In this document: positions 9,091 through 18,172 of the stretch, piece by piece
Layout of the letters: every line of letters starts with the position of its first letter
How positions within the stretch are numbered: position 1 is the stretch's first letter
Assembly (NCBI RefSeq): GCF_022012295.1
Contig: NZ_JAKLTN010000002.1
Location: 1,302,001 to 1,366,000 of the forward strand
Source of the DNA: Dechloromonas hankyongensis
GTDB lineage: Bacteria; Pseudomonadota; Gammaproteobacteria; Burkholderiales; Rhodocyclaceae
Direction: 5' to 3'
DNA length: 64,000 bases
Position numbers and translations under genes: made by a program
The notes under the pieces: generated by a model
The model's input: only the letters and a program-made list of their open reading frames with translations
What the model was told of the DNA's origin: nothing
Database searches by the model: none

Positions 9091-9956
9091 TGGAGGGCCG
9101 GGTCATCGCCGCGCACGGCCGGCAATATGTCGTCGAACTGGCCGACGGCAGCTTGCTGCCCTGCTTCCCGCGCGGCAAGAAAAGCGAGATCGCCTGCGGT
9201 GACCGCGTGGACCTCAAGCGCACCTCCGATGATCAAGGCGTGGTCGAGGCGATCCAGCCGCGGAGCAGTCTGCTCTATCGCTCCAATGAAATCCGCCAGA
9301 AACTGATTGCCGCCAACGTCGACCAGATCGTCATCGTCGTCGCCACCGAGCCCGCCTTTTCCGACGAACTGATCGCCCGCGCCCTGCTCGCCGCCGAAAG
9401 CGAGGATATCGCGCCGCTGATCGTACTCAACAAGTGCGACCTGGCCGACAAGCTGCCGGCGGCGCGCGAGCGTCTGGCCATCCTGGCGGCGCTCGGCTAC
9501 CCGATTCTCGAACTGTCGGCCCGCGACCATGCCGAAGACCTGCGCCCCCATCTGGCCGGCAAGACCAGCGTGCTGGTCGGCCAGTCGGGGATGGGCAAAT
9601 CGACGCTGGTCAATGCGCTGATCCCGGCCGCCAATGCGGCGACGCGCGAAATCTCGCAGGCCCTCGATTCGGGCAAACACACGACGACGCACGCCACGCT
9701 CTACCATCTGGACGACAGCAGCGACCTGATCGATTCCCCCGGCCTACAGGAATTCGGCCTCGGCCATCTCGACCGCCAGGAAATCGAAGTCGCCTTCCGC
9801 GAATTCCGCGACCACCTCGGCCAATGCCGCTTCCGCGACTGCCGGCATGACCGCGAGCCGGGCTGCTCCCTGGTCGCCGCCGTGGCGAGCGGCCAAATCG
9901 ACCCTAACCGCTTCGCCATCTATCACCGCATCGTCGGAACACGCCGCGTGGCCTGA
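9090..9956 (+). CDS. rsgA: Small ribosomal subunit biogenesis GTPase RsgA
   Basis: 288 residues. An N-terminal OB domain (about 1-65) is followed by a circularly permuted GTPase domain with G4 (VLNKCD), G1/P-loop (GQSGMGKST), G3 (DSPG) order, and a C-terminal zinc motif in FRDCRHDREPGCSL. It checks 30S subunit maturation. The ATG at 9090 overlaps the stop of the protease gene and matches the normal N-terminus ([17 protein letters not shown]); earlier codons in this frame lie inside the protease gene. Confidence 0.95.
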   Translation: MEGRVIAAHGRQYVVELADGSLLPCFPRGKKSEIACGDRVDLKRTSDDQGVVEAIQPRSSLLYRSNEIRQKLIAANVDQIVIVVATEPAFSDELIARALLAAESEDIAPLIVLNKCDLADKLPAARERLAILAALGYPILELSARDHAEDLRPHLAGKTSVLVGQSGMGKSTLVNALIPAANAATREISQALDSGKHTTTHATLYHLDDSSDLIDSPGLQEFGLGHLDRQEIEVAFREFRDHLGQCRFRDCRHDREPGCSLVAAVASGQIDPNRFAIYHRIVGTRRVA

Positions 9957-10061
9957 TGGTCCGCGCTCCGGGCGTCGGAAAAATACAAAGATGGCAATAT
10001 TTGTCAGGGACGGAGATAATTCCTACAAAATCGCCACTTTCGGGCGATCTATATCTAGCCT

Positions 10062-11147
10062 ATGGACGCCCGCCAACCGACTATCCTGATCGTCGACGAT
10101 ACGCCGGAGAACCTCAGTGTTCTCGGTGAGTTGTTGCAACCCAGTTTCCGCGTCCGTGCCGCCAACTCCGGGCGACGCGCCTTGCAGATCGCGATGGCGG
10201 ACCCGACGCCCGACATCATCCTGCTCGATGTCATGATGCCGGACATGGACGGCTATGCCGTTCTGGCCGAACTGAAAGCCACGGAAGCGACGCGCCGGAT
10301 TCCCGTCATCTTCGTCACCGCCATGGACGGTACGGCCGACGAGGAACGCGGACTGGAACTGGGTGCGGTCGACTACATCACCAAGCCGATCCGCCCGACC
10401 ATCGTCCTCGCCCGGGTGCGCACCCAACTCGAGCTCAAGGCGGCCCGCGACCTGCTCAGCGACCAGAACGCCTTCCTGGAAAGCGAGGTCACTCGCCGGA
10501 TGCACGAGAACCAGGTGATCCAGGAAGTCAGCATCCATGCCCTCGCCCGCCTGGCCGAAACCCGGGACCCGGAAACCGGCAAGCACCTGCGCCGCACCCA
10601 GGAATACATGCTGACCCTGGCCAACCGTCTGCGCCAGCACCCGCGCTTTGCCGACTATCTCGACCAGCGCACCATCAATGCTCTGGTCCAGTCGGCGCCG
10701 CTGCACGACATCGGCAAGGTCGGCATCCCCGACAACATCCTGCTCAAGCCCGGCAAACTGACGCCGGACGAGTGGGAGATCATGAAGACGCACGCCGAAC
10801 TGGGCAGTAACGCCATCGCCCTGGCCGAGGCCGACGCCGAAACACCGGTCGACTTCCTGGCCGTGGCCAAGCTGATTGCCCGCTCGCATCACGAGAAATG
10901 GGACGGCAGCGGATATCCCGACGCCCTGGTCGGCGACGCCATTCCCATCGCCGCCCGCCTGATGGCGCTGGCCGACGTGTTCGACGCCCTGACCTGCAAG
11001 CGGGTGTATAAGCCGGCCTTCTCGTTCGACGACGCCTATCGCATCATCGTCGAGGGTAGCGGTGCCCATTTCGATCCGGATGTCGTCGCCGCCTTCGTGG
11101 CCGACTACGACAAATTCATCGCCATCGCACAAGCGTACGCCGAATAG
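10062..11147 (+). CDS. Response regulator with HD-GYP domain (probable c-di-GMP phosphodiesterase)
   Basis: 361 residues. The receiver domain (about 1-125) has an acidic pocket at Asp12-13 and phosphoacceptor Asp56 (ILLDVMMPDMDGY). A helical linker leads to the HD-GYP domain (about 155-355) with HDIGKVGIPDNILLKPGKL, an HHEKWDGSGYP motif containing the GYP triad, and LADVFDALT. This is the RpfG/PdeR-like architecture that hydrolyses c-di-GMP on phosphorylation. It sits 47 nt upstream of a giant hybrid kinase that ends in receiver and HPt domains, so the kinase is its likely phosphodonor. Confidence 0.9.
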   Translation: MDARQPTILIVDDTPENLSVLGELLQPSFRVRAANSGRRALQIAMADPTPDIILLDVMMPDMDGYAVLAELKATEATRRIPVIFVTAMDGTADEERGLELGAVDYITKPIRPTIVLARVRTQLELKAARDLLSDQNAFLESEVTRRMHENQVIQEVSIHALARLAETRDPETGKHLRRTQEYMLTLANRLRQHPRFADYLDQRTINALVQSAPLHDIGKVGIPDNILLKPGKLTPDEWEIMKTHAELGSNAIALAEADAETPVDFLAVAKLIARSHHEKWDGSGYPDALVGDAIPIAARLMALADVFDALTCKRVYKPAFSFDDAYRIIVEGSGAHFDPDVVAAFVADYDKFIAIAQAYAE

Positions 11148-11194
11148 GGCGCCGGCCGCCCTCCCGGGATGCCGATAAACCAGCCGACACCGTC

Positions 11195-14100
11195 ATGCAC
11201 ACCATCCCGCCCCTGACCCTCGCCAACATCATGACCTGCGAGGTGCGCAGCCTGCCGCCCGAAGCCAGCCTGCAGACGGCATCGCAGACGATGGCCGACG
11301 AGCACATTTCCAGCCTGCTGGTGGTCGCCGACGGCAAGCCGCTGGGCATCCTGACCGAAACCAACATCGTCCGCTCGCTGCACTCCCGCCTGGCCCTCGA
11401 CATGCCGGTCGCCGCCATCATGTCGCAGCCACTGATCACGGCCCCCGGCGACCTGGACCTGCTCAGTGCCCGCGGCCTGATCGAGGCCAAGGGCATCCGC
11501 CATCTGGTCGTCACCGACGGCGGCGGCAACATGATCGGCATCGTCAGCGAAACCGATTTCCGCCTGCACCTGGGCAACGCCGCATTCAGCCATCTGCGCA
11601 CCCTGGAAGACGTGATGGATCGCAAGATCCCGCATCTACCGCCGGAGGCCCGCCTCGACCAAGCCATCGCCGGCATGGTCGATGACGGTGCCGACTACCT
11701 GATCGTCTGCGTCGGCGAAAAACCGGTCGGCATCCTGACCGAGCGCGACATCCCCCGCCTGCTCGTCCGCTTCGGCACGCCGCACGACGTCACACTGGGC
11801 GAGGCGATGACCCAGCCGCTGCGCAGCGTACACGTCAGCGCCTCGGTCAATAGCGTGCTGGAGGCGATGACCCGTTTCCACCTGCGCCACATGGTGGTGA
11901 CCGACGACGCAGGACGCTTCGTCGGCGTCATCAGCCAGCGCCGGCTGTTCGAGCAACTGGCCGTCGAGCGGCTGGAAAATGCGCTGCAGCACGTCCAGCT
12001 GGAGCGCGACCACCAGCGCCTGGAAGCCCACCTGCAATTGGCTCTCGACGGGCGCGGCGCGGGCAGTTGGGAATACCAGCACGATACCGACCAGCAGATA
12101 CTCAGTGACGGGGTTCTGGAAATCCTCGGCTGCACACCGGAAACCGCCCCCCGTTCGCTGCAGGCCTGGCTCGACCTGATCCATCCGGATGACCGCCATG
12201 GCGTGGCCGATGCCATCGGCAGCGCGGCGCAAGACCAGAACGAGTCGCAGCCCATCGAATACCGCATCCGTCACACCGCCGGGGCCTGGCGCTGGATCGA
12301 GGATCGCCGCTGCATCACCGAACGTCACGCCGACGGCAGTCCGCGCGTCACGGCCGGTGTCATCCACGACATCACCATGCGGGAGAACGACCGGCGGCAG
12401 ATCAATCGCCAGAACCGGGCCCTGCGCATGATGAGCGGCGTGGCCCAGACCATCGTTCGCCACCACGACCGGCCGGACATGCTGGCCGATGTCTGCAACA
12501 TCATCGTGGACGCCGGCGGCTACGCCCTGGCCTGGATCGGCGAAGCGCTGCACGACGAACACCGGCAGATCGCCCCGGTCGCCCATTCCGGCACCGACCC
12601 GGACTGCCTGGCCTACCTCGATATCACCTGGGCCGATGACGCCAACGGCCAAGGACCGGCCGCTTGCGCCATCCGCACCGGCCAGGCCCGTATCGCCCGC
12701 GATAGCGATGCCGATCCGCAGTTGAGCCATTGGCGCGACATTGCCGCGGCGGGCGGCTTCAGTGCCTCCATTGGCCTGCCACTAAGCGTCGAAGGCCGCA
12801 TTTACGGTAGCCTGAACATCAATGCGGCCGGTTCCGGCGCTTTCGACGACGAGGAGGTCGCCCTGCTCTGCCACTTGGCCGGCGAAATCGAACTCGGCAT
12901 TGGCATGCTGCGCTCACGCCAGACGCTGGCACACAGCGAGGCGATGCTGCTCCAGGCCCAGCGCCTGGCGCGCATCGGCCACTTCACTTTCGAGGCCGAC
13001 ACCGACACCCTCAACTGCTCGCCCACGCACAACGAAATCCTCGGCGTAGCACCGGCCGAGGTGCTCGACACCCAACGCTGGCTCGCCCTGATCCATCCGG
13101 ACGACCGGGAGAACGTGGCCGAATACTCGCGCGACCATGTCTTCCGCAAGCGCCAGCCTTTCGATTTCGAATATCGCGTCGTCCGCCGCCACGATGGCGA
13201 AGAACGCTGGATCCACACCGTCGGGCAACTGGCGATAGCCGCCAACGGGCGGGTCAAGCGCCTGTTCGGCACCAGCCAGGACGTCACCGAACGTAAGCAG
13301 TTCGAGCAGCGCTTGAGCCAGAACGAGGCCGCGTTGAAGGAAGCCCAGGCCATCGCCCATCTCGGCAGCTGGACGCTGGACATCACCAACGACCGGCTGA
13401 CCTGGAGCGACGAGGTGTACCGCATCTTCGGCCACAGCGACGAAACGCCGCTGCAGCTGGCCGACTTTATCGGGCGCATCCATCCGGAAGACCAGGAGCG
13501 CGTCGTCGCCGACTGGACGGCGGCCCTGCGTGGCCGAGATTACGACAGCGAGCACCGCATTGTGATCGGCGAGCGGGTGCGCTGGGTCCGCGAGCGGGCC
13601 AACATCCGCTTCGACGAGACCGGACAGGCGGTCTTCGCGGTCGGTACCGTGCAGGACATCACCGAGCGCCACGAAGCCGAGGACCAACTCCGCAAGCTGT
13701 CGCTGGCCATCGAGCAGAGTCCGCACAGTATCGTGATTACCAATACCGTGCCCGAGATCGAATACATCAACGATGCCTTCGTCCGCAACACCGGCTATCG
13801 CTCCGAGGAAGTGGTCGGACGCAACCCCAGCCTGCTCGGCTCCGGCCTGACCCAGCCCGCCGTCTATCGGGATCTGTGGCAGACGCTGGCCAATGGCAAA
13901 GTGTGGCACGGCGAGTTCATCAACCGGCACAAGAATGGCGCGCTGTTCGAGGAAAAGGCGATCATTTCACCGGTACGCCAGCCGGACGGCCGGGTGACCC
14001 ATTACCTCGGCATCCAGGAAGACATCACCGAGAAGAAGCGCATCCAGACCGAGCTGGAAAACTACCGCCAGCATCTGGAAAAGCTGGTGGACGAACGGAC

Positions 14101-15889
14101 CGAGCAACTGATCCGGGCCAAGGACGAGGCGGAATCGGCCAGCCGGGCGAAAAGCACCTTCTTGGCCAACATGAGCCACGAAATCCGCACCCCGATGAAC
14201 GCCATCATCGGCCTGACCCACCTCGCCCAGCGCAGCACCACCGATACCGAGCAATTCAAGCGTCTGAGCAAGGTCACCGATGCCGCGCATCACCTGCTGG
14301 CCATCATCAACGACATCCTCGACATTTCGAAGATCGAGGCCGACAAGCTGATCCTCGAGCACACCGACTTTTCGCTCGACAAGGTCTGTTCCATCGCCTG
14401 CGAATTGGTCACCCCCCGCGCCGAGGCCAAGCACCTGCCCATCCGCTGCGAATTCGATCCGGCCATGCCGCACACGGTGCGCGGCGATCCGATGCGCATC
14501 CAGCAGATCCTGCTCAATTTCCTGTCCAACGCCATCAAATTCACCGAAGGCGGCGAAATCATCCTGCGCACCCGCATGCTCGGCCAGAGCGATGGCAGCG
14601 TCACCATCTACTGCGAGGTCAGCGACACCGGCATCGGCATCGCGGCCGACAACCTGTCCCGCCTGTTCCAGCCCTTCGAGCAGGGCGACACCTCGACCAC
14701 CCGCCGTTATGGCGGCACCGGACTCGGGCTGGCCATCAGCCAGCGCCTGGCAGCCGCCATGCACGGCGAAGTCGGCGTCAAGAGTACCGCCGGCTCGGGC
14801 AGCACCTTCTGGTTCACCGCCCGCTTGGCGGCAGGCGGCGTCGAACAGCAGCCGGGTAACGGCCAGCTGCCGGCCGCCCACCACCGCCGCGGCGCCCACG
14901 TCCTGCTGGCCGAAGACAACGCCATCAATGCCGAAGTGGCCTGCGACCTGCTTGAGGGCGCCGGTCTGAAGGTCGATCTCGCCCAGGACGGCGCCCAGGC
15001 TCTCGATATGGCGCGCCGCCAGCATTACGACCTGGTCCTGATGGACATGCAGATGCCGGTCATGGACGGCCTGCGAGCGACCCGGGAAATCCGCCGGCTC
15101 CCTGGGTGGGAGAAAATTCCCATCCTGGCCATGACGGCCAATGCTTTCGACGAGGACCGCGAGGTCTGCATGGCGGCCGGCATGAACGATCACCTGGCCA
15201 AACCGGTCGCCCCCCATGTCCTCCACGCCACGCTCGCCCGCTGGCTACCCATCCAAAAACCGGTCACCTTGCCCGGCACTCCGCCACCGACCGTGGCGCT
15301 GCTCGCCAACATCGAGGGCCTGGACAGCCGTTTCGGCCTGCAGGCCGTACGTGGCAAAGTCGACACCTACCTCCGCCTGCTCGCCAAATTCGCCGAAACC
15401 CATGGCGCCGATTTCACCAACCTGCGCCGCACCCTGGCCGAAGGCAACCGCGACGAAGCGCGGCGCATCGCGCATTCGCTGAAGGGCGTCTCGGCCACGC
15501 TCGGCGCGGTGCTCATCAACCAGGCGTCGGTCGCCCTCGAACAGGCCATCCGCGACGAACTCGACACCCCCGCCCTGCTGCCGCTGATCGATGCGGCCGA
15601 AGACAGCTACCAGGCCCTGCACGAACAATTGGCTACGCTGGGTACGGCCGCCGCCCCACCCACGCCGGTGGCCGACGCGCCCGCCGCCACGGCCCTGCTG
15701 GAAAACATCCGGCGCGACCTGCAGCAAGGCGAAATGAGCGTTCAGGAATTGATCCGCCAGCAGGCCGGTACGCTCAAACAGGTTTTCGGCCTGCGCTATC
15801 CGCAATTTGAGAACCTGGTGTCGTCCTTCGATTTCGAAGGGGCGCTCGATTTCCTCGACCGCCATGCGCCCGGCGGAAATCCGGGTTGA
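11195..15889 (+). CDS. Giant hybrid histidine kinase: 4xCBS-PAS-GAF-3xPAS-HisKA-HATPase-REC-HPt
   Basis: 1564 residues with no obvious membrane segment, so probably cytosolic. Order: two CBS pairs (about 1-260), PAS (about 280-400), GAF (about 415-575), three PAS/PAC units (about 580-965, one with VGRNPSLLGSG), a short coiled coil, HisKA with His995 in NMSHEIRTPMNAIIG, HATPase (about 1095-1215), receiver with Asp1284 in LVLMDMQMPVMDG, and HPt with His1427 in IAHSLKGVSATLGA. CBS pairs usually bind adenine nucleotides, so it may couple energy state and redox or ligand input to phosphorelay. The final 75 residues match no domain I know. It follows the HD-GYP regulator and probably feeds it. Confidence 0.9.
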   Translation: MHTIPPLTLANIMTCEVRSLPPEASLQTASQTMADEHISSLLVVADGKPLGILTETNIVRSLHSRLALDMPVAAIMSQPLITAPGDLDLLSARGLIEAKGIRHLVVTDGGGNMIGIVSETDFRLHLGNAAFSHLRTLEDVMDRKIPHLPPEARLDQAIAGMVDDGADYLIVCVGEKPVGILTERDIPRLLVRFGTPHDVTLGEAMTQPLRSVHVSASVNSVLEAMTRFHLRHMVVTDDAGRFVGVISQRRLFEQLAVERLENALQHVQLERDHQRLEAHLQLALDGRGAGSWEYQHDTDQQILSDGVLEILGCTPETAPRSLQAWLDLIHPDDRHGVADAIGSAAQDQNESQPIEYRIRHTAGAWRWIEDRRCITERHADGSPRVTAGVIHDITMRENDRRQINRQNRALRMMSGVAQTIVRHHDRPDMLADVCNIIVDAGGYALAWIGEALHDEHRQIAPVAHSGTDPDCLAYLDITWADDANGQGPAACAIRTGQARIARDSDADPQLSHWRDIAAAGGFSASIGLPLSVEGRIYGSLNINAAGSGAFDDEEVALLCHLAGEIELGIGMLRSRQTLAHSEAMLLQAQRLARIGHFTFEADTDTLNCSPTHNEILGVAPAEVLDTQRWLALIHPDDRENVAEYSRDHVFRKRQPFDFEYRVVRRHDGEERWIHTVGQLAIAANGRVKRLFGTSQDVTERKQFEQRLSQNEAALKEAQAIAHLGSWTLDITNDRLTWSDEVYRIFGHSDETPLQLADFIGRIHPEDQERVVADWTAALRGRDYDSEHRIVIGERVRWVRERANIRFDETGQAVFAVGTVQDITERHEAEDQLRKLSLAIEQSPHSIVITNTVPEIEYINDAFVRNTGYRSEEVVGRNPSLLGSGLTQPAVYRDLWQTLANGKVWHGEFINRHKNGALFEEKAIISPVRQPDGRVTHYLGIQEDITEKKRIQTELENYRQHLEKLVDERTEQLIRAKDEAESASRAKSTFLANMSHEIRTPMNAIIGLTHLAQRSTTDTEQFKRLSKVTDAAHHLLAIINDILDISKIEADKLILEHTDFSLDKVCSIACELVTPRAEAKHLPIRCEFDPAMPHTVRGDPMRIQQILLNFLSNAIKFTEGGEIILRTRMLGQSDGSVTIYCEVSDTGIGIAADNLSRLFQPFEQGDTSTTRRYGGTGLGLAISQRLAAAMHGEVGVKSTAGSGSTFWFTARLAAGGVEQQPGNGQLPAAHHRRGAHVLLAEDNAINAEVACDLLEGAGLKVDLAQDGAQALDMARRQHYDLVLMDMQMPVMDGLRATREIRRLPGWEKIPILAMTANAFDEDREVCMAAGMNDHLAKPVAPHVLHATLARWLPIQKPVTLPGTPPPTVALLANIEGLDSRFGLQAVRGKVDTYLRLLAKFAETHGADFTNLRRTLAEGNRDEARRIAHSLKGVSATLGAVLINQASVALEQAIRDELDTPALLPLIDAAEDSYQALHEQLATLGTAAAPPTPVADAPAATALLENIRRDLQQGEMSVQELIRQQAGTLKQVFGLRYPQFENLVSSFDFEGALDFLDRHAPGGNPG

Positions 15890-15986
15890 GATCAGGCTTG
15901 TTGCCCATTCCGGCGCCGAGGGAAGCCCAGCGGCCGATGTTCAGGATGCCCGCCGCGCCGGGACTGAGCGCTAAGGCGGCACCCGC

Positions 15987-17219
15987 TTAAGCGCCGGCCG
16001 CTGCGGCGCGCGCTTCCAGCCAGCGCAGCATCCCTTGCCCGGCCACCCGGCCGCTGGCCAGGCAGGCGGTAAGCAGGTAGCCGCCGGTCGGCGCTTCCCA
16101 GTCGAGCATTTCACCGGCGCAGAAGATGCCAGGCAGGCCGCGCAGCATCAGACCATCATCCATGGCTGAGAACGTGACGCCGCCCGCCGTGCTGATCGCC
16201 TCGTCGAGCGGACGGGTGGCGGTCACCATCAAAGGCAGGCCCTTGATCGCGGCGGCCAGGGCTGACGCCGACTCCAGTTTTTCCGGCGGGTAGGCTTCGC
16301 GCAGCAAGGCGGCCTTGACGCCTTCAATGCCGGCCCGCCGGCGCAGGTGGTTGGCCAGGGTATCCCGGCCGCGCGGCCGGTCGAGATCGGCCTGCAGGCG
16401 CTGCAGGGTGCGTCCCGGTGCCAGGTCGAGGCTCAGCTCGGCCCGCCCGTCGCGTTCCAGCGCATCACGCAGCGGCGCGGCCAGGGCATAGATCAGGCCG
16501 CCCTCGATGCCGCTGGCCGTGATATTGAATTCGCCCTGCCGGGTATGGCCTGCCGCGCTGGCGATCACCGGCTTGATCGGCTGACCGGCAAAGCGCTCGC
16601 GGAAATAGGGCGACCAGGCGACCTCGAAGCCGCAATTGGCCGGTTTAAGCGCCGCCACTTCGACGCCGCGCTCGCGCAGCAGTGGGACCCAAGCGCCATC
16701 CGACCCCAGCTTGGCCCAACTGCCGCCGCCGAGGGCGAGCAGCACCGCATCGGCCTTCACCGTCACCTCGCCGCCCGGCGTGGCGAAGCGCAGCGCGTCC
16801 CCGGCCCAGCCCAACCAGCGATGGCGGACATGGAAATGCACGCCCTGCGTCCGCAGCCGGTGCAGCCAGGCGCGGAGCAGCGGCGCCGCCTTCATTTCGC
16901 GTGGGAATACCCGACCCGAGGTGCCGACGAAGGTTTCGATGCCCAGGCCGTGAATCCAGTCGCGCAAGGCCTCCGGGCCGAAGGCGTCGAGCCAGCCCGC
17001 CACCTTCCCGGCCCGCGCACCGTAGCGGCCGACGAAATCGGCCAGCGGCTCGGAATGAGTGATGTTCATGCCGCCCTTGCCGGCCATCAGGAATTTGCGG
17101 CCGACCGACGGCATGGCATCGTACACCTCGATCTGCAGCGAACCGTTGGCCGACAGCACTTCGGCGGCCATCAGGCCGGCCGGGCCGCCGCCGATGATTG
17201 CGACGCGAAGGGCGGTCAT
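15987..17219 (-). CDS. HI0933/BaiN-type flavoprotein (TIGR03862 group)
   Basis: 410 residues. The N-terminal Rossmann motif VAIIGGGPAGLMAAEVL binds FAD. The stretch VGRKFLMAGKGGMNITHSEP is diagnostic of the HI0933 family, and the C-terminal GGVTFSAMDDGLMLRGLPGIFCAGEMLDWEAPTGGY region (spanning about residues 345-385) closes the FAD site. Enzymes of this family reduce or oxidise undefined substrates; no reaction can be assigned. The ATG overlaps the stop of the upstream transglutaminase gene (ATGA), so it is the last cistron of the ATP-grasp/transglutaminase operon. Confidence 0.88.
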   Translation of the reverse strand: MTALRVAIIGGGPAGLMAAEVLSANGSLQIEVYDAMPSVGRKFLMAGKGGMNITHSEPLADFVGRYGARAGKVAGWLDAFGPEALRDWIHGLGIETFVGTSGRVFPREMKAAPLLRAWLHRLRTQGVHFHVRHRWLGWAGDALRFATPGGEVTVKADAVLLALGGGSWAKLGSDGAWVPLLRERGVEVAALKPANCGFEVAWSPYFRERFAGQPIKPVIASAAGHTRQGEFNITASGIEGGLIYALAAPLRDALERDGRAELSLDLAPGRTLQRLQADLDRPRGRDTLANHLRRRAGIEGVKAALLREAYPPEKLESASALAAAIKGLPLMVTATRPLDEAISTAGGVTFSAMDDGLMLRGLPGIFCAGEMLDWEAPTGGYLLTACLASGRVAGQGMLRWLEARAAAAGA

Positions 17220-18172
17220 TCCTTGTTCGCCCGGGCTGCGCTGGCCGCCGACAGTTCGGCCGGCAGCTCTTCCTCGTCGATGGGGAAGACAGTCACCGCC
17301 ACTTCCGGTTCGGCGCCACCGCCGCCCAGGATGATGCCCCGCAGCGGCGAAATGTCGGAAAAATCGCGGCCAAAGGACAAGGTGATGTGCTCGGTGTCGG
17401 GCAGCAGGTTGTTGGTCGGATCGAAATCGACCCAGTCGTGCTCGCTGCCGGGCGCATAGACCGAAATCCAGGCATGCGACGCGTCAGCGCCGATCAACCG
17501 CGGCTTGCCCGGCGGCGGCCGGGTCAGCAGGTAGCCACTGACGTAGCGGGCAGCCAGGCCGAGGGCACGCAGGCAGGCGATCATCAGGTGGGCGAAGTCC
17601 TGGCAGACGCCGCGCTTCTTTTCCAGCACTTCGAGGACGGGGGTGGCGACCGTGGTCGCTTCCGGATCGAACTTGAACTCGCGGAAAATCTTCGCCATCA
17701 GGGCCTGGGTGCCGACTAGGACGGGCGTTCCCGGCGGAAAGCAGTCGGCGGCGTAATCGGCCAGTTCGTGCTTGACGCGGACATGCGGACTTTCGAACAG
17801 GAAGCGCACGGCGTCGAGGTCTTCCGGCCGGGGTTCAGTCGAATCGTAGGCCAGGCGGTCGCGCACCTCTTCCCACGGCAGCGAATCGTGCAGATCAGCC
17901 GGTACGTGCGGCTCGACGGCGATGGTCATCACCGAGCGGATGAGCAGCGCGTCGTGCGGGGCATGGAAGGCGACCCAGCACACCGGGTTGCCGAAGGCAT
18001 CCTGGCCGTCGCGCCGCCAGCTTGGGGCTGGTTCGATCTCGATGCTCTGCTCGTCGATGCGCTGCCAGGACAGGATGCGCGGCGACAGGTGCAGTTGCTG
18101 CTGGGACAGCGACACCGCACTGCCATAGTCGTAGCGGGTCTCGTGCAGAACGTGATAGCGGACGGTGGTCAT
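17216..18172 (-). CDS. Transglutaminase-like cysteine protease family protein
   Basis: 318 residues. An N-terminal beta-rich domain (Bact_transglu_N type, starting YHVLHETRYDYGSAVSLSQQ) is followed by the transglutaminase core with catalytic Cys in KKRGVCQDFAHLM, His in DASHAWISVY and Asp in WVDFDPTNN. The start at 18172 was chosen because it begins the conserved N-terminal strand and overlaps the upstream gene's stop (ATGA). Such proteins are consistently encoded beside circularly permuted ATP-grasp and alpha-E proteins and are thought to cleave or form amide bonds in that system. No signal peptide is visible. Confidence 0.9.
   Translation of the reverse strand: MTTVRYHVLHETRYDYGSAVSLSQQQLHLSPRILSWQRIDEQSIEIEPAPSWRRDGQDAFGNPVCWVAFHAPHDALLIRSVMTIAVEPHVPADLHDSLPWEEVRDRLAYDSTEPRPEDLDAVRFLFESPHVRVKHELADYAADCFPPGTPVLVGTQALMAKIFREFKFDPEATTVATPVLEVLEKKRGVCQDFAHLMIACLRALGLAARYVSGYLLTRPPPGKPRLIGADASHAWISVYAPGSEHDWVDFDPTNNLLPDTEHITLSFGRDFSDISPLRGIILGGGGAEPEVAVTVFPIDEEELPAELSAASAARANKE

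Noticed and set aside
15890-15986. Possible terminator between the hybrid kinase and the flavoprotein gene.
   Set aside because: Partial GC-rich pairings exist but no clean stem with a T-run on either strand.
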